DNA from: Mycobacterium barrassiae
GTDB taxonomy: Bacteria; Actinomycetota; Actinomycetes; Mycobacteriales; Mycobacteriaceae
Direction of reading: 5' to 3'
DNA length: 64,000 nucleotides
NCBI RefSeq assembly: GCF_025822765.1
Contig: NZ_JACKUK010000042.1
Location: 1 to 64,000, forward strand
Position numbers and translations under genes: made by a program. Under the pieces are notes generated by a model, which was not told the origin of the DNA, searched no databases, and saw only the letters and a program-made list of their open reading frames with translations. Shown one piece after another: positions 18,603 to 27,789 of this stretch (the stretch's first letter is position 1; each line of letters opens with the position of its first letter).

Positions 18603-19601
18603 GTGGACTTCAGTCCGGACGAAGGGCAGCAGGCTGTCGCCGATGTGGTGACATCGGCGCTGGGGCGGGAGAACAGTTGGGAGGCGCTCGTCGGCGGCGG
18701 GATCGTCGCATTCGGCGTGCCCGAACGCCTCGGTGGCGACGGCCTGGGGTTGGCCGAGGTGAGCACCGCGCTGACCGAGATCGGTCGGCACGGCACCGTC
18801 AGCCCCGCGTTGGCCACGCTGGGCTTCGGCCTGTTGCCGTTGCTCGATCTGGCCTCTGACGAGCAGCAGGACCGCTACCTCGCAGGCGTGGCCAAGGGGG
18901 CGGTGCTGACGGCGGCGTTCAACGAGCCGGGTGCACCCCTTCCGGATCGGCCCAGAACCTCACTGGTTGACGGCAAGCTCAACGGCACCAAGATCGCCGT
19001 TCCCTATGCGGAGCAAGCGGATTGGATCGTCGTCACGGTGGAGAACGCCGTCGCCGTCATCTCACCCAAGGCTGCCGGCGTGCAGATCACCAAGACCCCG
19101 ACCTCCAACCATTCGGACGAGTACACGGCGACGTTCACCGACGCAGAGGTCGACGGTGTGCTCGACGGCGCTGTGCCACATCGTGTCAACCAGTTGGCGC
19201 TGGCCGCGATCGGCGCCTTCGCCGCCGGCCTGGTCGCCGGTGCACTGCGCCTGACGGCGGACTATGTCGCAAACCGCGAACAGTTCGGCAAACCGCTGTC
19301 GACGTTCCAGACGGTGGCCGCGCAGCTCGCCGAGGTCTATATCGCCTCTCGCACACTGACATTGGTGTCGACGTCGGTGGCATGGCGACTGTCGCAGGGG
19401 CTGGACGCCGACGACGATCTCGCGGTGCTCGGCTACTGGCTGGCCTCGCAGGCGCCGCCGGTGATGCAGCTCTGCCATCACATGCACGGCGGGATGGGAA
19501 TGGACATCGACTACCCGATGGACCGCTACTACTCGAGCATCAAGGATCTGACCCGGCTGCTGGGCGGGCCGTCGCACCGACTCGATCTGGTGGGAGCGTA
19601 A
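18603..19601 (+). CDS. fadE28: FadE28 (ChsE1), acyl-CoA dehydrogenase subunit
   Basis: A 332-residue acyl-CoA dehydrogenase-like subunit, the Rv3544c counterpart. With FadE29 it forms the alpha2beta2 enzyme that dehydrogenates 3-oxo-pregn-4-ene-20-carboxyl-CoA, the C22 intermediate. It is shorter than a typical FadE, as expected for this subunit type; the C-terminal HMHGGMGMDIDYPMDRYYSSIKDL is the FAD/CoA-binding tail. The GTG at 18603 follows GAGGATTCG. The stop (TAA) directly abuts the fadE29 ATG, so the two subunits are co-translated. Confidence 0.92.
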   Translation: MDFSPDEGQQAVADVVTSALGRENSWEALVGGGIVAFGVPERLGGDGLGLAEVSTALTEIGRHGTVSPALATLGFGLLPLLDLASDEQQDRYLAGVAKGAVLTAAFNEPGAPLPDRPRTSLVDGKLNGTKIAVPYAEQADWIVVTVENAVAVISPKAAGVQITKTPTSNHSDEYTATFTDAEVDGVLDGAVPHRVNQLALAAIGAFAAGLVAGALRLTADYVANREQFGKPLSTFQTVAAQLAEVYIASRTLTLVSTSVAWRLSQGLDADDDLAVLGYWLASQAPPVMQLCHHMHGGMGMDIDYPMDRYYSSIKDLTRLLGGPSHRLDLVGA

Positions 19602-20765
19602 ATGTACATCGAACTGACTCCCGAACAGCGACAGCTGCAAGCCGAACTGCGGGAATACTTTTCGAACCTCATCTCCCCCGAAGAAGCCAAGGAGATGGAG
19701 AAGGACCGCCACGGCAAGGCCTACCGCGCGGTGATCAAGCGCATGGGTTCGGACGGCAAGCTGGGTGTCGGCTGGCCAAAGGAGTTCGGCGGGTTGGGGT
19801 TCGGCCCCATCGAGCAGTCGATCTTCGTCAACGAGGCGCAGCGCGCCGACGTGCCCCTGCCCGCTGTCACGCTGCAGACCGTCGGGCCGACCTTGCAGGT
19901 ATTCGGAACCGAACTGCAGAAGAAGAAGTTCCTGCCGGCCATCCTGGCGGGTGAGGTCCACTTCGCGATCGGCTACACGGAGCCGGAAGCGGGAACCGAC
20001 CTCGCGTCGTTGCGGACCACCGCGGTGCGTCACGGTGACGAGTACATCGTCAACGGCCAGAAGGTGTTCACGACCGGCGGCCATGACGCCGACTACATCT
20101 GGTTGGCATGCCGTACCGATCCGGAAGCCGCCAAACACAAGGGCATCTCGATTCTGATCGTCGACACCAAGGATCCCGGCTACTCCTGGACGCCGATGAT
20201 CCTGTCCGACGGCGCCCACCACACGAACGCGACCTACTACAACGACGTCCGCGTTCCCGCCGACATGCTGGTCGGTGAGGAGAACGGGGGCTGGCGACTG
20301 ATCACGACTCAGCTGAACAACGAGCGTGTGATGCTCGGTCCGGCAGGACGTTTCGCCTCTCTGTACGACCGGGTGCACGCGTGGGCGTCGAAACCCGGCA
20401 GCAACGGCGACACTCCGCTGGACCACGACGACGTGACGCGTTCGCTCGGCGAGCTCAAGGCGTTGTGGCGGATCAACGAGTTGCTGAACTGGCAGGTCGC
20501 CGCGTCGGGAGAAACCATCGACGTCGCGGACGCCGCGGCGACGAAGGTGTTCGGCACCGAGAGGATCCAGTACGCCGGACGGCTCGCCGAGGCGATCGTC
20601 GGTAAGTACGGCAACCCGGCCGATGAGGAAACCGCCGAGCTGCTCGAGTGGTTGGATTCGCAGACCAAGCGCAATCTGGTGATCACGTTCGGTGGAGGTG
20701 TGAACGAAGTGATGCGGGAGATGATCGCGGCGTCAGGTTTGAAGGTCCCGAGGGTGCCGCGATGA
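19602..20765 (+). CDS. fadE29: FadE29 (ChsE2), acyl-CoA dehydrogenase subunit
   Basis: A 387-residue acyl-CoA dehydrogenase matching Rv3543c. It pairs with FadE28 to introduce the C17-C20 double bond into the three-carbon side chain. Features: YTEPEAGTDLASLRTTAVR for the flavin/substrate loop near residues 125-143, NGQKVFTTGGHDADYIW, and FGGGVNEVMREMIA at the C-terminus. It begins immediately after fadE28 and is followed by chsH2 after 27 bp, matching the operon that ends in ltp2. Confidence 0.93.
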   Translation: MYIELTPEQRQLQAELREYFSNLISPEEAKEMEKDRHGKAYRAVIKRMGSDGKLGVGWPKEFGGLGFGPIEQSIFVNEAQRADVPLPAVTLQTVGPTLQVFGTELQKKKFLPAILAGEVHFAIGYTEPEAGTDLASLRTTAVRHGDEYIVNGQKVFTTGGHDADYIWLACRTDPEAAKHKGISILIVDTKDPGYSWTPMILSDGAHHTNATYYNDVRVPADMLVGEENGGWRLITTQLNNERVMLGPAGRFASLYDRVHAWASKPGSNGDTPLDHDDVTRSLGELKALWRINELLNWQVAASGETIDVADAAATKVFGTERIQYAGRLAEAIVGKYGNPADEETAELLEWLDSQTKRNLVITFGGGVNEVMREMIAASGLKVPRVPR

Positions 20766-20792
20766 GCGCCTGCGAAAGAGCCGAGGACTGAG

Positions 20793-21770
20793 ATGAGTGC
20801 CATTGAGGACATCCAGAAGGCCGCCGAGCGGGTCAAGGCCGAGGGCAAGAGCAAGCCGCGGGTCGGCCGTCATCCGGTGAACCAGCCGATGATCGACCAC
20901 TGGCTCGATGCGATGGGGGATCGCAACCCCATCTATGTCGACGAGGCGGCAGCCAAGGCGGCCGGCCATCCCGGCATTGTCGCTCCGCCCGCGATGATCC
21001 AGGTGTGGACCATGATGGGCTTGGGCGGCAACCGGCCCGACGACGACCCGCTGGGCAAGATCATCGGATTGTTCGACGACGCAGGCTATATCGGCGTCGT
21101 CGCCACCAACTGCGAGCAGACCTACCACCGCTACCTCCGGCCCGGCGAGGAGGTCAGCGTCTCCGCAGAGCTGACCGACGTCGTCGGCCCCAAGCGGACC
21201 GCGCTCGGCGAGGGCTTCTTCATCACGCAGAAGATCTCCTGGCAGGTCGGCGACGAGGACGTCGCCGAGATGATGTGGCGCATCATGAAATTCCGGCCCG
21301 CCGAGGCCGACAAACCGGCCGCTTCACAGGTGCCCGAGGACCTGGACGCGAATTCGATGATGCGGCCAGCGTCGTCGCGCGACACAAAGTTCTTCTGGGA
21401 CGGCGTAAACGCACATGAGCTGCGAATCCAGAAGCGGCCCGACGGCACCCTGGTGCATCCGCCGGTGCCCGCCCTCTGGCAGGACAAGGAAGCGCCGATC
21501 GACTACGTCGTCGCCTCCGGTAAGGGCACCGTGTTCAGCTTCGTGGTGCACCACGCGCCGAAGGTGCCCGGCCGCACGTTGCCGTTTGTCATCGCGCTGG
21601 TCGAGCTCGAGGAGGGGGTGCGGATGCTCGGTGAGCTCCGCAACATCGACCCCGCCAAGGTGAAGATCGGATTGCCTGTCCGGGCAACGTATATCGACTT
21701 CCCCGAGGGGGATACGGGTCCGGCCTGGACCCTCTACGCGTGGGAGCCCAGCGAGGAGGCCACCGCATGA
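20793..21770 (+). CDS. chsH2: ChsH2, MaoC-like hydratase subunit fused to DUF35
   Basis: A 325-residue two-domain protein matching Rv3542c. The N-terminal hot-dog (MaoC-like) half, with HPVNQPMIDHWLDAMGDRNPIYVDEAAAKAAGHPGIVAPPAM, pairs with ChsH1 to hydrate 3-oxo-pregna-4,17-diene-20-carboxyl-CoA. The C-terminal DUF35/OB-fold half (about 190-325, EKRP-like HELRIQKRPDG and VPALWQDKEAPIDY) binds Ltp2 to form the retro-aldolase. The protein thus links hydration to C-C cleavage. Its stop overlaps the chsH1 ATG by 4 bp. Confidence 0.93.
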   Translation: MSAIEDIQKAAERVKAEGKSKPRVGRHPVNQPMIDHWLDAMGDRNPIYVDEAAAKAAGHPGIVAPPAMIQVWTMMGLGGNRPDDDPLGKIIGLFDDAGYIGVVATNCEQTYHRYLRPGEEVSVSAELTDVVGPKRTALGEGFFITQKISWQVGDEDVAEMMWRIMKFRPAEADKPAASQVPEDLDANSMMRPASSRDTKFFWDGVNAHELRIQKRPDGTLVHPPVPALWQDKEAPIDYVVASGKGTVFSFVVHHAPKVPGRTLPFVIALVELEEGVRMLGELRNIDPAKVKIGLPVRATYIDFPEGDTGPAWTLYAWEPSEEATA

Positions 21771-22168
21771 GTGCACCGACTGTCGAGGTCGGCACGAAAC
21801 TGCCGGAGCTGTCGCTGTACGGCGATCCGACGTTCATCGTGTCGACCGCGATCGCCACGCGCGACTATCAGGATGTCCACCACGACCGGGACAAGGCGCA
21901 GGCCAAGGGATCCAAGGACATCTTCGTCAACATCCTCACCGACACCGGTCTCGTTCAGCGCTACATCACCGACTGGGCCGGCCCCACCGCGATCATCAAA
22001 TCGATCGGGTTGCGATTGGGAGTGCCGTGGTACGCCTACGACACCGTGACTTTCAGAGGTGAGGTGACGGCTGTCGAGGACGGCCTGATCTCGCTGAAAG
22101 TGACTGGCAGCAACAGCCTCGGCGACCACGTGATCGCCACGGCGACACTGACGATCGGAGATGCATGA
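21767..22168 (+). CDS. chsH1: ChsH1, MaoC-like enoyl-CoA hydratase subunit
   Basis: A 133-residue single hot-dog protein matching Rv3541c, the catalytic partner of ChsH2. The dyad falls in TRDYQDVHHDRDKA as Asp33 and His38, equivalent by a 4-residue offset to Asp29/His34 of the M. tuberculosis subunit. The ATG at 21767 overlaps the chsH2 stop (ATGA), which excludes the upstream ATG at 21740. It overlaps ltp2 by 4 bp at its 3' end. Confidence 0.94.
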   Translation: MSAPTVEVGTKLPELSLYGDPTFIVSTAIATRDYQDVHHDRDKAQAKGSKDIFVNILTDTGLVQRYITDWAGPTAIIKSIGLRLGVPWYAYDTVTFRGEVTAVEDGLISLKVTGSNSLGDHVIATATLTIGDA

Positions 22169-23328
22169 GCGGCCTGTCCGGTAAGGCGGCGATCGTGGGG
22201 ATCGGCGCCACCGACTTCTCCAAGAACTCCGGCCGAAGCGAACTGCGGCTGGCGTCCGAAGCGGTGCTGGATGCACTCGACGATGCGGGACTGACGCCTG
22301 CCGATGTGGACGGCATGGTCACGTTCACCATGGACTCCAACACCGAGGTGGCGATCGCTCGCGCCACCGGCATCGGCGACCTGACGTTCTTCTCCAAGAT
22401 CCACCACGGTGGCGGCGCGGCCTGCGCGACGGTTCAGCAGGCGGCGATCGCGGTGGCCACAGGTGTCGCGGATTGCGTTGTGGCATACCGGGCTTTCAAC
22501 GAGCGGTCGGGAATGCGATTCGGCCAGGTGCAGATGCGGTTGGTGGAGAACGCCGACAGCACCGGGGTGGACAACTCGTTCTCGTATCCGCACGGTCTGT
22601 CGACGCCTGCCGCACAGGTGGCGATGATCGCCCAGCGGTACATGCACTACTCCGGTGCGACGAGCCGGGACTTCGGTGTCGTGTCGGTGGCCGACCGTAA
22701 GCACGCGGCGAAGAACCCGAAGGCGTACTTCTACGAGAAGCCGATCACCATCGAGGATCACCAGAACTCGCGGTGGATCGCCGAGCCGCTGCGGTTGCTC
22801 GACTGCTGCCAGGAGACCGACGGCGGTGTGGCGCTGGTGATCACCTCCGTCGAGCGCGCCAAGGACCTCAAGCATCGACCCGCTGTCATCGAGGCGGCCT
22901 CTCAGGGCTCCAGTCCGAATCAGTACTCGATGACGAGCTACTACCGGCCGGAGCTCGGTCTGCCGGAGATGGGGCTGGTCGGCAGGCAGCTGTGGGATCA
23001 GTCCGGTCTGACGCCGGAGGACATCCAGACCGCGATCCTCTACGACCACTTCACGCCGTTCACCCTGATTCAGTTGGAGGAGTTGGGATTCTGCGGTCGC
23101 GGCGAGGCCAAGGAATACATCGCCGACGGCGCCATCGAGATCGGCGGCAGACTGCCGATCAACACTCACGGCGGTCAGCTCGGTGAGGCGTACATCCACG
23201 GCATGAACGGCATCGCGGAAGGTGTCCGGCAGCTGCGGGGAACGTCGGTGAACCCGGTGCCCGACGTCGAGCACGTCCTCGTCACGGCCGGAACCGGGGT
23301 GCCTACCTCAGGACTCATCCTGGGCTGA
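22165..23328 (+). CDS. ltp2: Ltp2, thiolase-fold steroid side-chain aldolase
   Basis: A 387-residue thiolase-superfamily lipid-transfer-type protein matching Rv3540c. With the DUF35 domain of ChsH2 it performs the retro-aldol cleavage of 17-hydroxy-3-oxo-4-pregnene-20-carboxyl-CoA, giving androstenedione and propionyl-CoA. The thiolase nucleophile Cys is not in its usual context: the equivalent region reads HHGGGAACATVQQA. A tyrosine-based mechanism has been described for this family. Last gene of the cyp125-to-ltp2 run and convergent with the MaoC-type gene, with 9 bp between stops. Confidence 0.93.
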   Translation: MSGLSGKAAIVGIGATDFSKNSGRSELRLASEAVLDALDDAGLTPADVDGMVTFTMDSNTEVAIARATGIGDLTFFSKIHHGGGAACATVQQAAIAVATGVADCVVAYRAFNERSGMRFGQVQMRLVENADSTGVDNSFSYPHGLSTPAAQVAMIAQRYMHYSGATSRDFGVVSVADRKHAAKNPKAYFYEKPITIEDHQNSRWIAEPLRLLDCCQETDGGVALVITSVERAKDLKHRPAVIEAASQGSSPNQYSMTSYYRPELGLPEMGLVGRQLWDQSGLTPEDIQTAILYDHFTPFTLIQLEELGFCGRGEAKEYIADGAIEIGGRLPINTHGGQLGEAYIHGMNGIAEGVRQLRGTSVNPVPDVEHVLVTAGTGVPTSGLILG

Positions 23329-23337
23329 GCACGGCTG

Positions 23338-24198
23338 TCAGGCCGGAACGAGCTCCACACCGGCCAGCGCGACGGCGTTGTCACGCTCGGGTGCGGTGAC
23401 GACGGCAGCGAAGCCGTCGCCCTCCTTCCAGATGCTGGCCTTCAGCGTTTCGCCGGGGAACACAACGCCTGCGAAACGCGCTCCGTAACTGGCGATCCGG
23501 GCGGTATCGCCGTCGAGGAGGGTGTCGACCATCGCCTTGCACGTCATGCCGTAGGTGCACAGTCCGTGCAGGATCGGCTTCGGGAAGCCGGCCGCGGCGG
23601 CGAAGTCGGGATCCGAGTGCAACGGGTTGCGGTCGCCGCACATGCGATACAGCAACGCCTGCTGCGGTGACACCGCGATGTCCACCTCGAAATCCGGTGC
23701 GCGCTGCGGCGGTTCGGATGACGTCGACGGGCCGCGCTCGCCGCCGAAGCCACCCTCGCCGCGCGCGAAGATCGACCGCTTCTGCTTCCAGAGCAGGGTG
23801 CCGTCGGGCGCGGAAACCGTGGTCTCCGACCAGATCACCGCGGCCTTGCCCTTGTCCCAGATATCGGTGAAGCGGGTGACCGCGATGCCGGTGCCCGACG
23901 GTGGGATCGGCCCGGGCACCGAGACCGCCTCGCTGGCGTGCAGCACCTTCGACAGCTCGATGTCGATACCGGGGAACTGGACCGTCGGCGGCTTGGTGTC
24001 GTGAAACGTCGCCGCGACATTGCCGAACGTCGGCAGCACCTGCGGAGTGTCGTCGGTCAGGTAACGCAGCTCGCGCTTGTCCATCGGGTCGGCGCCCGCA
24101 CCGAGGCCCAGGTGGTAGAGCTGGATGTCGCTGCTGCTCCACGAGAATTCGTTGGGCGGCAGTTCGGCGCCGAGCGCCTCGTCCAGATTGATGGGCAT
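23338..24198 (-). CDS. MaoC-type (R)-enoyl-CoA hydratase (Rv3538-like)
   Basis: A 286-residue double hot-dog enoyl-CoA hydratase 2. The C-terminal MaoC half carries the (R)-hydratase motif CGDRNPLHSDPDFAAAAGFPKPILHG (Asp and His of the D-x4-H dyad near residues 194-199), and the N-terminal half is a degenerate hot dog. It matches the Rv3538 product, placed in side-chain beta-oxidation of cholesterol. Its ATG shares one base with the kstD stop (TGATG), so both come from the KstR-controlled kstD promoter. Confidence 0.87.
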   Translation of the reverse strand: MPINLDEALGAELPPNEFSWSSSDIQLYHLGLGAGADPMDKRELRYLTDDTPQVLPTFGNVAATFHDTKPPTVQFPGIDIELSKVLHASEAVSVPGPIPPSGTGIAVTRFTDIWDKGKAAVIWSETTVSAPDGTLLWKQKRSIFARGEGGFGGERGPSTSSEPPQRAPDFEVDIAVSPQQALLYRMCGDRNPLHSDPDFAAAAGFPKPILHGLCTYGMTCKAMVDTLLDGDTARIASYGARFAGVVFPGETLKASIWKEGDGFAAVVTAPERDNAVALAGVELVPA

Positions 24199-25910
24199 CA
24201 GTTCTTCCCCGTGCTCGATGTCGTCGTCTTCGCGGCTTCGGCGATGTGCAGTGCGGCGAGGTATCCGAAGGTCATCGCCGGGCCGATCGTTCCACCAGGA
24301 CCGGGATAGGTGTGGCCCATCACCGGTGAGCTGACATTACCCGCCGCGTAGAGCCCCTCGATGACCGAGCCGTCGTCCCGCAGCGCGCGGCCGTGAACGT
24401 CGGTGCGCACGCCGCCCTTGGTGCCCAGGTCGCCGGGCACCATCTTCGCCGCGTAGTACGGGGCCTGGTTGATCTCACCGAGGTTGGGGTTCGGTTTGTT
24501 CGTCGGGTCTCCGTAATAGCGGTCGTAGGCGCTCTCGCCGCGCTTGAAGTCCTCGTCGACACCGGATCGCGCGAACCCGTTGAAACGTTCGACGGTCGCA
24601 GACAGCGTATCGGCGGGCACGCCCGTCTTCTCCGCCAATTCCGCGATCGTGTCGGCCTTGACGATGACACCGGACTCGAGCCACTTCGTCGGAATCCGTT
24701 GTCCGGGCTGCAAACCCGCGAAGATGTAGCGATCTCGGTACCTCTGGTCGAAGATCAGCCACGCTGGAATGTTCTCGCCGGGGCCCGGGCCCTGACCGTA
24801 CTGACCGCCGTACATGTGGTGGCAGGCCTCGACGTAGGGCATCGACTCGTTCATGAACCGTTTACCCGACATGTTCACGATGATCGACCCGGGGGAGTTG
24901 CGTTCGGAGAGCGCGAACCACGGAGCGCCGACGAGGGGGACAGTCGGTCCCCACCAGGCGTCCTCCATGACCTCCAGTGCGGCGCCGAGCTTTTCGGCGG
25001 CGATGATGCCGTCGCCGGTGTTGGCCCTGGCGCCCACCGTCCACTCGGTGGTGATGGGTGCGCGCTGGTACTTCACCCGCATCTGCTCGTTGTGCTCGAA
25101 GCCGCCGCAGCCCAGAATCACGCCGCGGCGGGCCCGGATCAGTTCGGGCTCAGCGCTTTCCGGTGCATTGGTATCGCGGACATAGATGCCGCACACCCTG
25201 CCGTCCTCGACGTAAAGATCGGTCAGCGCGGTGTTGAGCCGCACCGGCACGCCCGCCTTCTGCAAACCGATGCGCAAAGGTGCGATCAGCGCGCGGCCCA
25301 TGCCGACGAGGTTCTTGCGAGTCGCGTTGGCCCATACCGAACGGATGCCGACCTTCACGCTGCGCAGCACTCCGCGGGGGTGGCGCTTGAGCTGGTTCAG
25401 CCGGACGTAGTCCTGCTGCATGACGACCATGTTCAGCGGCACCTTGCCGTACGGCGGCTCCAGACCCTTCTCGTCGGGCCCCAGCTTGCGCGCGTTGAAC
25501 GGCTTCGGCTCGATCGAGCGGCCGCCAGGCCTGCCGCCGGGTGTCTCGGGGTAATAGTCGGAGTAGCCGGGCACCCAGCACATCTTCAGCGGTGAGTTCT
25601 TCAGGACGAACGAAAGCATCTCCGGCCCGCGTTCGAGATACGTGTCGATCTTCTCGGCGGGCACCACATCGCCGATGATCGCGTGCAGGTACTGGCGTGC
25701 GGCCTCGGGGGTGTCCGTGACGCCGTCCCGCTTGAGCACTTCGTTATTCGGAATCCACACGCCGCCGCCGGACCGCGCCGTCGATCCGCCGTAGTGCGGC
25801 GCCTTCTCCACGACGATCGCCGATAATCCCTGGTGAGCCGCCGTAAGAGCGGCGACCATCCCGGCGGCGCCGCTTCCGACGACCACGACGTCGTATGCCT
25901 CATTCCTCAT
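24198..25910 (-). CDS. kstD: KstD, 3-ketosteroid delta1-dehydrogenase
   Basis: A 570-residue flavoprotein matching Rv3537, which introduces the C1-C2 double bond into ring A. Together with KshA it makes the unstable 9-hydroxy-androstadienedione that opens ring B. The FAD-binding GSGAAGMVAAL lies at residues 12-22, with a Glu ending the beta-alpha-beta fold in VVEKAPHYGGSTARSGGG. The YSDYYPETPGG segment carries an active-site Tyr, and the second FAD segment is GHTYPGPGGTIGPAMTFGYLAA at the C-terminus. The ATG at 25910 lies 3 bases from the KstR box. No spaced ribosome binding site fits, so initiation is unusual. Confidence 0.95.
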   Translation of the reverse strand: MRNEAYDVVVVGSGAAGMVAALTAAHQGLSAIVVEKAPHYGGSTARSGGGVWIPNNEVLKRDGVTDTPEAARQYLHAIIGDVVPAEKIDTYLERGPEMLSFVLKNSPLKMCWVPGYSDYYPETPGGRPGGRSIEPKPFNARKLGPDEKGLEPPYGKVPLNMVVMQQDYVRLNQLKRHPRGVLRSVKVGIRSVWANATRKNLVGMGRALIAPLRIGLQKAGVPVRLNTALTDLYVEDGRVCGIYVRDTNAPESAEPELIRARRGVILGCGGFEHNEQMRVKYQRAPITTEWTVGARANTGDGIIAAEKLGAALEVMEDAWWGPTVPLVGAPWFALSERNSPGSIIVNMSGKRFMNESMPYVEACHHMYGGQYGQGPGPGENIPAWLIFDQRYRDRYIFAGLQPGQRIPTKWLESGVIVKADTIAELAEKTGVPADTLSATVERFNGFARSGVDEDFKRGESAYDRYYGDPTNKPNPNLGEINQAPYYAAKMVPGDLGTKGGVRTDVHGRALRDDGSVIEGLYAAGNVSSPVMGHTYPGPGGTIGPAMTFGYLAALHIAEAAKTTTSSTGKN

Positions 25911-25913
25911 AAC

Positions 25914-25927
25914 TAGAACACGTTATA
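25914..25927. promoter_or_regulatory. KstR box upstream of kstD
   Basis: TAGAACACGTTATA matches the KstR consensus and lies 3 bp from the kstD ATG, so it probably overlaps the core promoter. It is 133 bp from the divergent hsaE start. No second KstR box is evident nearer hsaE, so this one may serve both. Confidence 0.92.
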
Positions 25928-26060
25928 GAATTGCACTGTCCGGGCGCCACTGACCCCGCATTTCGGTCAGCGGAACGCTTAGTTCACCGAGGCCCAGACC
26001 GCACTACTATTTCGTTAACCGGGCCTCATTCGCCCCGGTAAACAGAGGGAGATACCCGGA

Positions 26061-26846
26061 ATGTTGAGCGTCGAGACGCGCGAGAAGTTGGCCGCTGACC
26101 TGGCCGAGGCTGAGCGCAGCCGGGTTCCGATCGCCCCGCTGACGGACGTTCATCCGGACATCGATGTCGTCGACGCCTACGAAATCCAGCTGATCAACAT
26201 CCGGCGACGGGTGGCCGAGGGCGCCCGCGTGATCGGGCACAAGGTCGGCCTCTCGTCGGAGGCCATGCAGAAGATGATGAACGTCGACGAGCCCGACTAC
26301 GGGCATCTGCTCGACGATATGGCCGTCTTCGAGAACGTGCCGGTGCAGACCGACAAGTACCTCTATCCGCGCGTGGAGGTGGAGGTCGGCTTCATCCTGG
26401 CCGACGACCTGCCCGGCGCCGGGTGCACGGAGGACGACGTGCTGGCGGCGACCGCCGCGTTCGTCCCGGCGCTGGAGTTGATCGACACCCGCATCACGGA
26501 ATGGAAGATCTCGATCTGCGACACCATCGCCGACAACGCGTCGTCGGCGGGCTGGGTGCTCGGCGAGGCGCGGGTGTCGCCCAAGGACGTCGACATCCGC
26601 AACATCGGCGCCGTGCTGTCCCGCAATGGCGAGGTGGTCGCGAAGGGCCGCAGCGATGCGGTGCTGGGAAACCCGGTCACGGCGGTGGCGTGGCTGGCCC
26701 GCAAGGTGGACGGCTTCGGCGTCCGGCTGAAGGCCGGCGACATCGTGTTGCCCGGGTCGTGCACCAAAGCCTTCGACGCCAACCCCGGCGATGACTTCGT
26801 CGCCGACTTCGAGGGATTGGGCGCCGTCCACTTGAGTTTCGAGTAA
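26061..26846 (+). CDS. hsaE: HsaE, 2-hydroxydienoate hydratase
   Basis: A 261-residue member of the fumarylacetoacetase-fold hydratase family (BphH/MhpD type) matching Rv3536c. It hydrates 2-hydroxyhexa-2,4-dienoate, produced when HsaD cleaves the ring A meta-fission product. Family marks: [24 protein letters not shown], the metal-ligand region [12 protein letters not shown], and [13 protein letters not shown]. The ATG at 26061 is preceded by GGGAGATACCCGG. Followed 13 bp later by hsaG. Confidence 0.93.
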   Translation: MLSVETREKLAADLAEAERSRVPIAPLTDVHPDIDVVDAYEIQLINIRRRVAEGARVIGHKVGLSSEAMQKMMNVDEPDYGHLLDDMAVFENVPVQTDKYLYPRVEVEVGFILADDLPGAGCTEDDVLAATAAFVPALELIDTRITEWKISICDTIADNASSAGWVLGEARVSPKDVDIRNIGAVLSRNGEVVAKGRSDAVLGNPVTAVAWLARKVDGFGVRLKAGDIVLPGSCTKAFDANPGDDFVADFEGLGAVHLSFE

Positions 26847-26859
26847 CGAGGAGCACACC

Positions 26860-27789
26860 ATGCCGCACAAGGCATCCGTCGCGATCGTCGGATCGGGAAA
26901 CATCAGCACCGACCTGCTCTACAAACTGCTGCGCTCGGAGTGGTTGGAGCCTCGGTGGATGATCGGAATCGACCCCGAGAGCGAAGGCCTGGCGCGGGCA
27001 CGCAAGCTCGGTCTGGAGACCTCACACGAGGGGGTGGACTGGCTGCTCGCGCAGAGCGAGAAGCCCGACATGGTCTTCGAGGCCACCAGTGCCTACGTCC
27101 ATCGCGATGCGGCACCGCGATACGCCGAGGCCGGCATCCGCGCGATCGACCTCACCCCGGCCGCCGTCGGGCCCGGCGTGATCCCGCCCGCCAACCTGCG
27201 CGCCCATCTCGACGCGCCGAACGTCAACATGGTCACCTGCGGCGGTCAGGCCACCATTCCGATCGTCTACGCGGTCTCGCGGGCGGTAGAGGTGCCGTAT
27301 GCCGAGATCGTGGCGTCGGTGTCGTCGGCGTCGGCCGGGCCGGGCACCCGCGCCAACATCGACGAGTTCACCAAGACCACCAGTGCGGGTGTGCAGAACA
27401 TCGGCGGCGCCAAGCGGGGTAAGGCGATCATCATCCTCAACCCCGCCGAACCGCCGATGATCATGCGCGACACCATTTTCTGTGCCATCCCCGAGGATGC
27501 CGACCACGACGCGATCACCCAGTCGATCAAGGACGTCGTCGCCGAGGTGCAGACCTACGTGCCGGGCTATCGCCTGCTCAACGAGCCACAGTTCGACGAA
27601 CCGTCGGTGGTCAACGGTGGTCAGCACGTGGTGACCACCTTCATCGAAGTGGAGGGTGCGGGCGACTATCTGCCGCCCTACGCTGGAAATCTGGACATCA
27701 TGACCGCAGCGGCGGCCAAGGTCGGCGAGGAGATCGCGAAGGAAATGGCCGGGGCATCCCTCGCCTCATCAAAGGGAGGCCAGGCATGA
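26860..27789 (+). CDS. hsaG: HsaG, acylating acetaldehyde/propionaldehyde dehydrogenase
   Basis: A 309-residue CoA-acylating aldehyde dehydrogenase (BphJ/DmpF type) matching Rv3535c. It oxidises propionaldehyde released by HsaF to propionyl-CoA within the aldolase-dehydrogenase complex. The NAD-binding GSGNIST is at residues 10-16, and nucleophile Cys127 is in [10 protein letters not shown]. The end of the gene overlaps hsaF by 4 bp, consistent with complex formation and substrate channelling known in this family. Confidence 0.94.
   Translation: MPHKASVAIVGSGNISTDLLYKLLRSEWLEPRWMIGIDPESEGLARARKLGLETSHEGVDWLLAQSEKPDMVFEATSAYVHRDAAPRYAEAGIRAIDLTPAAVGPGVIPPANLRAHLDAPNVNMVTCGGQATIPIVYAVSRAVEVPYAEIVASVSSASAGPGTRANIDEFTKTTSAGVQNIGGAKRGKAIIILNPAEPPMIMRDTIFCAIPEDADHDAITQSIKDVVAEVQTYVPGYRLLNEPQFDEPSVVNGGQHVVTTFIEVEGAGDYLPPYAGNLDIMTAAAAKVGEEIAKEMAGASLASSKGGQA

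Noticed and set aside
19062-20426. A 454-codon minus-strand open frame opposite fadE28/fadE29
   Set aside because: It spans two well-identified genes in antisense, with no recognisable domain or ribosome binding site.
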